From Pseudomonadota bacterium (GTDB lineage: Bacteria > Pseudomonadota > Alphaproteobacteria > Sphingomonadales > Sphingomonadaceae), in contig JAEZCZ010000120.1 of NCBI GenBank assembly GCA_023433305.1, positions 15,410-79,409 on the forward strand: a stretch of DNA of 64,000 bases, in the 5' to 3' direction. Position 1 is the stretch's first letter; every line of letters starts with the position of its first letter. The notes under the pieces are model-generated. The model worked only from the letters and a program-made list of their open reading frames with translations, was not told the DNA's origin and ran no database searches. The position numbers and the translations under genes were made by a program. Positions 21,900-29,276 of the stretch are shown piece after piece.

Positions 21900-22837
21900 G
21901 CGGCCTGCCTCGCCGGTGAGGCGGTACGAACCGCGGCGCGCAAGGTGGCGCTGCGCGCACGCGGATTGCGCAGCGTCTCGGCATCCGACGGACGGATCGC
22001 TTTGGAGACGCGCTCGAATGTGGCGGCGTGGCCGTCACGCGCCTCGGGCAGATGCCGACTGGCGCGGGCGGTCGCGCCTGATGCCTCGCGCAGGAAGCGC
22101 TTTACGATGCGGTCCTCGAGGCTATGGAAGCTGACTACCGCCAGCCGCCCTCCGGTCTTGAGCAGGCGCTCTGCGGCGACCAGCCCTTCCTCGAGCTCAC
22201 TGAGCTCGCCGTTGACGTGAATGCGGATCGCCTGGAAACTCCGCGTGGCGGGATCCTTCGGCGCGCCCGCGCGATAACCCAGCGCCTTGCGGACGACCTG
22301 AGCCAGCTCACCGGTGGTCGAAAGCGGCCGCGCCGCGACGATCGCGCGCGCCACGCGCCGGCTCTGACGCTCCTCGCCGTAACGATAGAGCACGTCGGCA
22401 ATTTCGGCTTCGGGCGCCTCGTTGAGGAAGTCGGCCGCGGTGGGTCCCGAGCGGCTCATCGTCATGTCGAGCGGGCCGTCGGCCGAGAAGGCGAAGCCTC
22501 GCTCCGGCTGGTCGAGTTGCATCGAGGAGACGCCGATGTCCATCGCCACACCGTCAACCCGCGCCACGCCCGCTTCGGCCAGCGCGGCGACCATCTCCGA
22601 GAAGCGGCGCGGATGAAGCACCAGCCGCGGCGGATCGAGCCGCGTTTCCGGCCAGGAGGATCCGGCGGCAATCGCATCGGGGTCGCGGTCGAACGCGTGC
22701 ACCGTTGCCCCGGCGTCGAGAATTGCGCGCGTGTAGCCGCCGGCACCGAAGGTCGCGTCGACGATCACGTCGCCGGGCCCGGGAGCCAGGGCCTCGATGA
22801 CCTCTTCGAGGAGGACGGGGATGTGCGGCGCGCTCAC
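21896..22837 (-). CDS. rsmH: 16S rRNA (cytosine-1402 N4) methyltransferase
   Basis: Methylates C1402 of 16S rRNA (older name MraW). The 313-residue protein begins [20 protein letters not shown] with a GTG start at 22837. It carries the SAM-binding loop [18 protein letters not shown] and the late motif [19 protein letters not shown]. The start overlaps the mraZ stop (GTGA). Confidence 0.94.
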   Translation of the reverse strand: MSAPHIPVLLEEVIEALAPGPGDVIVDATFGAGGYTRAILDAGATVHAFDRDPDAIAAGSSWPETRLDPPRLVLHPRRFSEMVAALAEAGVARVDGVAMDIGVSSMQLDQPERGFAFSADGPLDMTMSRSGPTAADFLNEAPEAEIADVLYRYGEERQSRRVARAIVAARPLSTTGELAQVVRKALGYRAGAPKDPATRSFQAIRIHVNGELSELEEGLVAAERLLKTGGRLAVVSFHSLEDRIVKRFLREASGATARASRHLPEARDGHAATFERVSKAIRPSDAETLRNPRARSATLRAAVRTASPARQAA

Positions 22838-23328
22838 TTGCGTTTCGCTTTCGCGTCGGCCTCGAGCTTGCGGCACAGCGCCTGCTGGCCAGCCCACGCC
22901 TCGTCCATCGCGTAGAGTTGTTGCGGGGCCCACAAGGTGAAGAACTGCCCGCCGCCGAGGAAGCAAATTCCGCTGTCGATGGCGACGAGGTCGGCGAGAT
23001 GCTCGGGAAGCACGAAGCGCCCGCTCGCGTCGAACGGAACCTCGGTGAATGACCACAACTGGGTGGAACGCAACTCGCGGTCGAAATCGCGCTGCATCCG
23101 CACCGCGTTGCCTTCCTCGCGATCGAGTTGGGCCTCGAAGCTCTCGGTCCGCGCGAGACCAAATCCCGTCAGGCAGTTCCAGCGGTCATGCTTGACGAGA
23201 CACAGCGTGCGCGGGTCCTTGTCGCCCGGCGCGATGGCGTTGCGAAAAGCAGGCGGCAGGACATAGCGACCTTTGTCGCCACGCGGGGAGAAACCCTGCC
23301 CGCTATATCCTGACGGTGCCTTCGCCAC
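22834..23328 (-). CDS. mraZ: Transcriptional regulator MraZ
   Basis: A SpoVT/AbrB-type DNA-binding protein that regulates the dcw operon from its first position. Two AbrB-like repeats are visible: [16 protein letters not shown] and, further on, [18 protein letters not shown]. The start is uncertain. I take the GTG at 23328 ([14 protein letters not shown]), which gives 164 residues and has a G-rich stretch about 9 bases upstream. The frame stays open to an ATG at 23457, but the added residues are not domain-like. Confidence 0.86.
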   Translation of the reverse strand: MAKAPSGYSGQGFSPRGDKGRYVLPPAFRNAIAPGDKDPRTLCLVKHDRWNCLTGFGLARTESFEAQLDREEGNAVRMQRDFDRELRSTQLWSFTEVPFDASGRFVLPEHLADLVAIDSGICFLGGGQFFTLWAPQQLYAMDEAWAGQQALCRKLEADAKAKRK

Positions 23329-23656
23329 GCTCCGCTGCCCCCATAGGCAAGACCCAAACCCTGACCGGACACGCCTTCCCCGCGCGGCGCGCGCGAAAGC
23401 GCGAACCCCCACCCCGAGATCGGGATGCATCACGGCTGCTTTGTCCGATGGACTCACTATCTAACGCGGCAACGCGCGGGAGGAAAGGGGAAATTACGGG
23501 AAAACGTGCACAGTCCGTAGATTTTTCAAGCAAGAATCGGGATTTACAACCCGGCCCTCAACAGGCCGATGCAACAAAAACGCCACTCTTGCAGCGCCCA
23601 ATTCATTGATTCTATTGAGATGGCGGACGAACCCAGATCCGCGTCCCGCGGTTTCC
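23329..23656. other. Non-coding region upstream of the dcw cluster
   Basis: About 330 bp between the mraZ start and the end of the GldG-like lipoprotein gene. It should contain the dcw promoter, but I cannot point to a confident -35/-10 pair. The part at about 23500-23640 is clearly more AT-rich than the flanks. I found no regularly spaced TGGG repeats of the kind MraZ binds in E. coli. A weak CGGG/CCCG inverted repeat lies near 23538-23553. No gene is apparent. Confidence 0.5.
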
Positions 23657-24400
23657 CTAGCGGTTATCGAAGGCCGAGGACACGAGCCAGTCGAGCGCGG
23701 CGGGAGCGGCGGGATGGGCCTCATGCAGGTCGAGCAGAGCGGCATCGGCCACGATCACGGCTCGGCCGCGTCCAATTCTGCAATCGGCCAGCACCTCTTG
23801 CTCGAGGGTGCAATCGGCTTCGCCTTCGCGCTCGATCAGCCTGCCGGGCAAGTTGACCGGGATCGGACCGCCTGCCGTGTGCACCAGGCGATGTTCGGGC
23901 GGAGCCGAGTCATCGAACTCGAGCTCGATTCCCCAACGAGCGAGGATTGGCGAGAGCAGGATCACGTCCTGTGGCCTTCGCCGGTCACCGATCGCGAAGC
24001 GCGATTCCCCGGTCAGCATGGGATCCGCGAACAGCAGCAACTTCCCGCCGGCGCGCAGCCAGTCATCGAGGGCGACGTTCTCCGCCGGGGTCAACGCGCG
24101 GGGCTGCGCGAGGATTAGGAAATCCAGGGTAGCGAGGCTTTGCTCGTCGAGGGCGTCGAGCGGCCGCAATGGATGCCGCGCCTCGATCCGCGCGCGCGCC
24201 CAGTGCGGTTCAGCCCCGCCCGCGAGCACGTCGCCTAAATCGCCGGATTCACCCCAATAGATGGGGATCGTCCCCATCAGGCCGATCTCGGCGCGCTCCT
24301 CGATCTCCGGCTGCGGTGCCGGCACGTCCGCCTGGCATGCCGAGGCCAGGCCCATGGCGAAGGCGGCTAAGCTGGCCCTAAGGCTGGAGCGCGGGCGCAT
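23657..24400 (-). CDS. GldG/DUF4350-like lipoprotein
   Basis: A 247-residue protein with a lipoprotein-type signal (SLAAFAMGLASAC). Its core resembles the extracytoplasmic domain of GldG-like ABC accessory proteins: a strand for a flavodoxin-like fold (LATLDFLILAQPRALTP) followed by LDDWLRAGGKLLLFADPML. No ATPase or permease gene is next to it, so partner and role are unknown. Its first codons overlap the preceding small membrane-protein gene by 23 bp, suggesting coupled translation. Confidence 0.65.
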   Translation of the reverse strand: MRPRSSLRASLAAFAMGLASACQADVPAPQPEIEERAEIGLMGTIPIYWGESGDLGDVLAGGAEPHWARARIEARHPLRPLDALDEQSLATLDFLILAQPRALTPAENVALDDWLRAGGKLLLFADPMLTGESRFAIGDRRRPQDVILLSPILARWGIELEFDDSAPPEHRLVHTAGGPIPVNLPGRLIEREGEADCTLEQEVLADCRIGRGRAVIVADAALLDLHEAHPAAPAALDWLVSSAFDNR

Positions 24401-24728
24401 CCACCGGAGCCCCTTGCGTCGCGGACGAATTTTCCGAATCGGTCCGATCGGGCATCAAGCCGGCATCGGCCAACGGATCGCTCACTGGCGTGGCGGCCGT
24501 CGTACTCGCCACGGTCGGAGCAGCGCCCGGGACCACGCGGGCCTCGTTCTCCTCCGCGCTGTTGAGGATGATGTTGGCGAGGCTCACCAGCAGGATCATC
24601 GCCGCCAGTCCAAACAGCCCGATCTGCAGCCGCTGCATCGATTGCGACCGCGTGCCCGCGAGGGGCGGCGGCGCATGCGCCCGCTCGTCATGGCGGTCGC
24701 GTGGAATTTCGGCCGGGTCGGTTGCCAT
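24378..24728 (-). CDS. Small single-span membrane protein, function unknown
   Basis: A 116-residue protein: a charged Pro/His/Arg-rich N-terminus, one hydrophobic segment near residues 36-53 (LFGLAAMILLVSLANIIL), then a Thr/Ala/Asp-rich low-complexity tail. I do not recognise a family. The 23-bp overlap with the following GldG-like gene and the shared strand suggest the two are made together, perhaps as a membrane pair. Confidence 0.6.
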   Translation of the reverse strand: MATDPAEIPRDRHDERAHAPPPLAGTRSQSMQRLQIGLFGLAAMILLVSLANIILNSAEENEARVVPGAAPTVASTTAATPVSDPLADAGLMPDRTDSENSSATQGAPVDAPALQP

Positions 24729-24752
24729 GGCGCTGGTCTTAACTTGCCCGCA

Positions 24753-25748
24753 TTAACGCAGCCAGTCGAAAACCGGCAGGCCCTTCTGCTCGAGCCACTC
24801 GCGCTTGTAGAGCGAGGATAGATAGCGGAACCCCGTGTCGCACAAGATCGTGACCACGCGCTTGCCCGGTCCGAGTTGCTTGCCGAGCGCGACGGCTCCG
24901 GCGACGTTGATTCCCGAGGACAAGCCCAGGCACAGCCCCTCTTCGCGGAGCAGCCGGGCAATCCAATAGAGCCCCTCCTCGTCGGAAATGCGGAACTGGG
25001 TGTCGATCGGCGCGCCTTCGAGGTTGGCGGTGATCCGTCCCTGACCGATCCCTTCCGCCACCGACGAACCTTCCGCCGAAAGCTCGCCCGACGCATAGTA
25101 GTTGTAGAGCGCGGCGCCGTGCGGGTCGGTCAGCGCGATGCATACATTCTCGTCGCGTTCCTTCAGGCCCATGCCCACGCCGGCGAGCGTGCCGCCGGTG
25201 CCGACCGAGCAGGTGAACCCGTCGATGCGCCCGTCCATCTGCTCCCAGATTTCGGGCGCGGTGCTTTCGATGTGGGCCTTGCGATTGGCGATGTTGTCGA
25301 ACTGGTTCGCCCAGACTGCACCTTCGGTCTCCTCCGCCAGCCGGCGAGAGGTGTGGACGAAGTGGCCGGGATTGGAGAACTTGGTCGGGGGGACGAGGAC
25401 CAGCTCGGCGCCCAGCGCGCGGAGCGTGTCCATCTTCTCCTTGGACTGGTTCTCCGGCATGACGATGATCGTCTTGTAGCCGCGGGCGTTCGCAACGAGC
25501 GCCAGGCCGATTCCGGTATTGCCGGCGGTGCCCTCGACGATGCAGCCCCCGGAGCGCAAGGTCCCCTTCTCTTCGGCATCGCGGACGATCCACAGCGCGG
25601 CCCGGTCCTTGACCGAGGCGCCGGGGTTGGCGAATTCGCATTTCGCCCAGATCTCGCAACCGGCCGCCTCGCTCGGACCCTTCAAAAGGACCAGAGGCGT
25701 GTTGCCGATGAGATCGAGCGAGCTGGCGAGAGAAGCCGGGGCAGTCAT
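24753..25748 (-). CDS. cysK: Cysteine synthase family PLP enzyme
   Basis: Pyridoxal-phosphate beta-family enzyme of 331 residues. The PLP lysine sits in EFANPGASVKDRAALWIV. Phosphate- and substrate-binding loops are EGTAGNTGIGLALVANARG and CSVGTGGTLAGVGMGLK. The C-terminal part contains LSSGINVAGAVALGK. It matches the cysteine synthase A group, which makes cysteine from O-acetylserine and sulfide. Some close relatives act on other substrates, so exact specificity is inferred. Start at ATG 25748. A 2Fe-2S ferredoxin gene lies 63 bp upstream on the same strand. Confidence 0.86.
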   Translation of the reverse strand: MTAPASLASSLDLIGNTPLVLLKGPSEAAGCEIWAKCEFANPGASVKDRAALWIVRDAEEKGTLRSGGCIVEGTAGNTGIGLALVANARGYKTIIVMPENQSKEKMDTLRALGAELVLVPPTKFSNPGHFVHTSRRLAEETEGAVWANQFDNIANRKAHIESTAPEIWEQMDGRIDGFTCSVGTGGTLAGVGMGLKERDENVCIALTDPHGAALYNYYASGELSAEGSSVAEGIGQGRITANLEGAPIDTQFRISDEEGLYWIARLLREEGLCLGLSSGINVAGAVALGKQLGPGKRVVTILCDTGFRYLSSLYKREWLEQKGLPVFDWLR

Positions 25749-25811
25749 AGCCGCCCGGTTAAGCCGCCTCGCGCGTGGTTCGCAACGCAAATGCGCTTGT
25801 TGCGAGTGAAA

Positions 25812-26129
25812 TCAGTCTTCCTCGGCGATGCGTACGCGAAGGCCGTCCAGATCGTCGGTGAACGGAATCTGGCAGGACAGGCGCGAGTGCGCGTCGCGGT
25901 CGTCGCTCGAATCGAGAAGGTCGTCCTCGTCGGCGCTGATCGCCGGCAACTGGTCCATGAACTCGGGATCGACGTGGACGTGACAGGTTGCGCATGAGCA
26001 GCAGCCGCCGCACAGCGCGAGGAGCTCGTCGAAGCCGTTGTCGCGGATCGCTTCCATAACCGTGAGGCCACTCGCCGCCTCCACCTCGCGGGTCTCGCCT
26101 GAGCGGGTGGTGACGATCAACTTGGGCAT
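25812..26129 (-). CDS. 2Fe-2S adrenodoxin-type ferredoxin
   Basis: A 105-residue electron carrier. The cluster ligands follow the CX5CX2C pattern in [16 protein letters not shown], with the fourth cysteine in RLSCQIPF. This is the adrenodoxin/putidaredoxin subgroup, which supplies electrons to cytochrome P450s or serves Fe-S assembly. No P450 or reductase gene is in the window, so the partner is unknown. Start at ATG 26129 ([11 protein letters not shown]). Confidence 0.92.
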   Translation of the reverse strand: MPKLIVTTRSGETREVEAASGLTVMEAIRDNGFDELLALCGGCCSCATCHVHVDPEFMDQLPAISADEDDLLDSSDDRDAHSRLSCQIPFTDDLDGLRVRIAEED

Positions 26130-26199
26130 GGCGTCGGCTTCCTTTCTGCTGCGCCGGGCTGCTACGGGACTGGCGCCCGGTTTGGCAAGCGGAGGAAAC

Positions 26200-26817
26200 A
26201 TGGGTTTGACGGCACGGCAGCTCAGCGCAGGTCTCGACGCAGTCGCTGCGCGCGAGCCGGGCATCGCGGAGGCGCTCGCCCGCGCTGGCTATCCCGAGCC
26301 GAGAATCCGTGAGCGCGGCTACCGCACCTTGCTCCGTACGATCGTCGGCCAACAGGTCAGCGTCGCGGCTGCTGCAAGCGTCTGGCGCAAGCTCGAGGAG
26401 CTGCTGGGCGAGGACATTCCCCCGGAAGCCCTGCTGGCCGCGGAGTTCGACGCGCTGCGGGCATGCGGGCTGTCGCGCCAGAAGCAGGGCTATGCGCGCT
26501 CGCTCTGCGAATTGGTCGCGAGCGGCGACCTCGATCTCGAGAGCCTGCCCGAGGATGACGAGCAGGCGATCGAGCAGCTCGTGAGGATCAAGGGCATCGG
26601 CCGCTGGTCGGCCGAGATCTACCTGCTGTTCGCCGAAGGGCGGCCCGACATCTGGCCCGCGGGCGACCTTGCCGTCCAGGCCGGCCTCGCTCGCATCCTC
26701 TCGCTGCCCGAACGCCCAAGCGAGAAGGCGACGCGCGAGCTGGCCGAGAAGTGGCGTCCGCACCGTGGCTCGGTCGCGATCCTGACCTGGCATTGCTACA
26801 ACAATCCGGCCCTCTAG
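26200..26817 (+). CDS. DNA-3-methyladenine glycosylase (AlkA-type HhH)
   Basis: A base-excision repair glycosylase of 205 residues in the helix-hairpin-helix superfamily. The N-terminal helical part has [20 protein letters not shown]. The hairpin is [20 protein letters not shown]. The catalytic aspartate lies in [14 protein letters not shown], and the end [13 protein letters not shown] is typical. It is shorter than E. coli AlkA because the N-terminal beta domain is absent. Start at ATG 26200, with GGAGG 5 bases upstream; it is transcribed away from the ferredoxin gene. Confidence 0.9.
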   Translation: MGLTARQLSAGLDAVAAREPGIAEALARAGYPEPRIRERGYRTLLRTIVGQQVSVAAAASVWRKLEELLGEDIPPEALLAAEFDALRACGLSRQKQGYARSLCELVASGDLDLESLPEDDEQAIEQLVRIKGIGRWSAEIYLLFAEGRPDIWPAGDLAVQAGLARILSLPERPSEKATRELAEKWRPHRGSVAILTWHCYNNPAL

Positions 26818-26849
26818 CTTCAGTATCTTTGCCCATATGCGCCGATGGT

Positions 26850-26867
26850 GTATTAGGTCAGTAATAC
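26850..26867. promoter_or_regulatory. Dyad operator candidate before the S9 peptidase gene
   Basis: The sequence GTATTA (26850-26855), six bases, then TAATAC (26862-26867) is a perfect inverted repeat 16 bp before the start codon of the peptidase gene. The size and symmetry suit a dimeric repressor of the GntR type. No such regulator gene is adjacent, so this is an inference from symmetry only. Confidence 0.4.
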
Positions 26868-26883
26868 AGATAAGGACCCCCTC

Positions 26884-28851
26884 ATGACCGACGTTTCCGC
26901 CGCCCTTCCTTCCGCTGCCGAGCGCGTGGCGGACGTTCCGCTGATCCCGCGGGCGGCGCTGTTTGGAAATCCGACGCGATCGGGCGGGCAGATCAGCCCG
27001 GACGGCAACTGGCTGGCGTGGATGGCGCCCCATAACGAGGTCTTGAACGTGTGGCTGGCACCGTCGAGCGACCCCACGAACGCCCGCCGCATGACCAGTG
27101 CGACCGACCGGCCGATCCCTGCCTATTTCTTCGCGCCCAACTCGCGCAGCCTGCTCTACATCCAGGACAAGGCGGGCGACGAGAACTTCCTGCTCTACCA
27201 GGTGGACATCGAAACGGGTGACGAGCGCTGCCTGACGCCGTTCGAGAACACGCGTGCGCGGATCGTCGGCAGTTCTCACGCGATCAAGGACAAGATCCTC
27301 GTCGGCCTCAACGACCGCGACGCGCGGGTCCACGACGTGCACATGCTCGACCTCGGCACGGGCGAACTGAGCCTCGTGCTCCAGAACGACGGCGACTACG
27401 TCGGCTTCCTAGCCGACGACAGCCTCACGCTTCGTTACGCCATCCGGCAGAACGCCGAGGGCGGCAGCGACATGTTCGAGATCACCGGCGGCCGGATCGC
27501 CGAAGAGCCGAGCGAAAGCACCGGGCTGGAAGATTCGCTCACCACCGGAGTGGCCGGCTACACCGCCGACGGCAAGATCCTCTATTGGTACGACAGCCGC
27601 GGCCGCGACACCGCCGCCCTCCTCGCTCAGGATACCGAAACCGGGCACAAGCGCGTCGTGGCCGAGAACCCCAAAGCCGACATCGGCGGCACGATGCGCC
27701 ACCCGGTCACCGGAGAGGTAGAGGCCTATTCGGTGAACTATCTCAAGACCGAATGGACCGCGCTCGATCCGCACGTTGGGTCCTCGCTCGATTGGCTGCG
27801 CTCGCAACTCTCGGGCGAGTTCTTCGTCCAGTCGCGAACCGAAGCGGACGACAAGTGGATCGTCGGCAACGACCCGTTGGTCGCACCGGCTCGTGCCTAT
27901 CTCTACGATCGTCCCTCGCGCACGCTGACCGAGCTTTACGTGACCCGGCCCGAACTCGAGGGCGCGCCGCTGCAGCCGATGCATCCGGTGGAAATCGAAT
28001 CGCGCGACGGGCTGACGCTGGTGAGTTACCTGACACTGCCGCCGGCGAGCGATCCGGAGGGACAAGGCAGGCCGACGGCGCCGGCGCCGATGGTGCTGCT
28101 GGTTCACGGCGGCCCGTGGGCGCGCGACGGCTACGGCTTCAACCGCGCGCATCAGTGGCTCGCCAACCGCGGCTATGCGACCCTCAGCGTCAACTTCCGC
28201 GGCTCGACCGGGATCGGCAAGGCATTCATCAACGCCGCCAACCTCGAGTGGGGCAAGAAGATGCACGACGACCTGATCGATGCCGTCGAATGGGCCGTGG
28301 CGGAAGGCATAGCCGAGCGCGACAGGATCGCGATCATGGGGGGTAGCTACGGCGGCTATGCGACGCTGGCCGGCCTGACCTTCACGCCCGAGGTTTTCGC
28401 CTGCGGCGTCGACATCGTCGGTCCTTCGAATCTCGAGACGCTGCTGGAAACCATCCCGCCCTACTGGGGGCCGATGGTGAAGCAGTTCCACCAGCGCATG
28501 GGCAATCCGGAGACGCCCGAGGGCAAGCAGCTCCTCGTCGAACGCAGCCCGCTTCACAAGGCGGACAAGATCAGTCGCCCGCTGCTGATCGGGCAAGGCG
28601 CGAACGATCCGCGCGTGAAGCAGTCGGAAAGCGATCAGATCGTGGAGGCGATGAAGGGACACGGCATTCCGGTGACCTACGTGGTGTTCCCCGACGAAGG
28701 ACACGGCTTCGCCAAGCCGACCAACAACATCGCATTCAACGCGATCACCGAGAACTTCCTGGGCACCGTGCTGGGCGGAAGGTCGGAGCCGATCGCGGGC
28801 GAGGTCGAGGCATCGAGCGCCGAGATCCTGGCGGGCGCGGAACTGCTTTAG
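26884..28851 (+). CDS. S9 family (prolyl oligopeptidase-type) serine peptidase
   Basis: A 655-residue serine peptidase with an N-terminal beta-propeller region (for example TSATDRPIPAYFFAPNSRS) and a C-terminal alpha/beta-hydrolase domain from about residue 380. The nucleophile Ser488 is in GGSYGGYA. The aspartate is in GANDPRVKQSESD and the histidine in FPDEGHGFAKP. No signal peptide is visible, so it is probably cytoplasmic and acts on peptides. AAGGA lies about 6 bases before the ATG. It stands alone, with a possible operator upstream and a REP-like element downstream. Confidence 0.92.
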   Translation: MTDVSAALPSAAERVADVPLIPRAALFGNPTRSGGQISPDGNWLAWMAPHNEVLNVWLAPSSDPTNARRMTSATDRPIPAYFFAPNSRSLLYIQDKAGDENFLLYQVDIETGDERCLTPFENTRARIVGSSHAIKDKILVGLNDRDARVHDVHMLDLGTGELSLVLQNDGDYVGFLADDSLTLRYAIRQNAEGGSDMFEITGGRIAEEPSESTGLEDSLTTGVAGYTADGKILYWYDSRGRDTAALLAQDTETGHKRVVAENPKADIGGTMRHPVTGEVEAYSVNYLKTEWTALDPHVGSSLDWLRSQLSGEFFVQSRTEADDKWIVGNDPLVAPARAYLYDRPSRTLTELYVTRPELEGAPLQPMHPVEIESRDGLTLVSYLTLPPASDPEGQGRPTAPAPMVLLVHGGPWARDGYGFNRAHQWLANRGYATLSVNFRGSTGIGKAFINAANLEWGKKMHDDLIDAVEWAVAEGIAERDRIAIMGGSYGGYATLAGLTFTPEVFACGVDIVGPSNLETLLETIPPYWGPMVKQFHQRMGNPETPEGKQLLVERSPLHKADKISRPLLIGQGANDPRVKQSESDQIVEAMKGHGIPVTYVVFPDEGHGFAKPTNNIAFNAITENFLGTVLGGRSEPIAGEVEASSAEILAGAELL

Positions 28852-28901
28852 GCCGAGCACGCCACTTTGGCGGGGCTCGTGGCTCGGTATTTCCAGGCAG
28901 T

Positions 28902-28953
28902 TGCGTGCCGCCCTGGCCTGCCGCGCGACCTTTCGGTCGCTCGCAATGACGAT
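28902..28953. repeat. REP-like palindromic element
   Basis: Located in the gap between the peptidase gene and the oxidase operon. The core hairpin is GCGACC (28925-28930), TTTC, GGTCGC (28935-28940), followed by TCGCAATGACGA. Read on the other strand this starts TCGTCATTGCGAGCG, which resembles the dispersed extragenic palindromes common in alphaproteobacteria. Only this copy is seen in the window. It may also end transcription of the converging genes. Confidence 0.5.
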
Positions 28954-28984
28954 TTGAACGGCTGCCTCTAGGTAGGCGGCGCAG

Positions 28985-29275
28985 TCAGACGAACAGGACC
29001 GGGGTGACCTGCCAGACGACCGAGAGCAACGAGATGGCTGCTCCCGCCGCGGCCAAGCGGGCGACCCAGTTGTCCGTCGGGTCGGAAGCGGCGATTTTCG
29101 GCAATGTCCAGCGCAGGATCAGCAGGTTCGCGGTGATCGCGAGGGCGGTCACTCCGACCACGAACCAGGAAGCCAGCTCCGGCTTTCCGGGCAGCGCGCT
29201 GGCGATCGCGTAGAGCCCGAAAAAATGGGCGGCCCAGACGCACAGGCCGGCGAGCAGGAGAGCCCACGACCGCAT
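28985..29275 (-). CDS. Small membrane protein of the oxidase operon
   Basis: A 96-residue protein with three to four hydrophobic segments (for example LLLAGLCVWAAHFFGLYAIASA and ALAITANLLIL). I do not recognise a named family. It begins one base after the stop of the fused oxidase gene, so it is almost certainly translated from the same mRNA. It could be a small oxidase subunit or an assembly factor; that is inference from position. Confidence 0.7.
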   Translation of the reverse strand: MRSWALLLAGLCVWAAHFFGLYAIASALPGKPELASWFVVGVTALAITANLLILRWTLPKIAASDPTDNWVARLAAAGAAISLLSVVWQVTPVLFV

Positions 29276-29276
29276 C

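Noticed and set aside
23329..23640. MraZ operator boxes upstream of mraZ
   Set aside because: TGGG-type triplets occur but not as three or more copies with regular five-base spacers.
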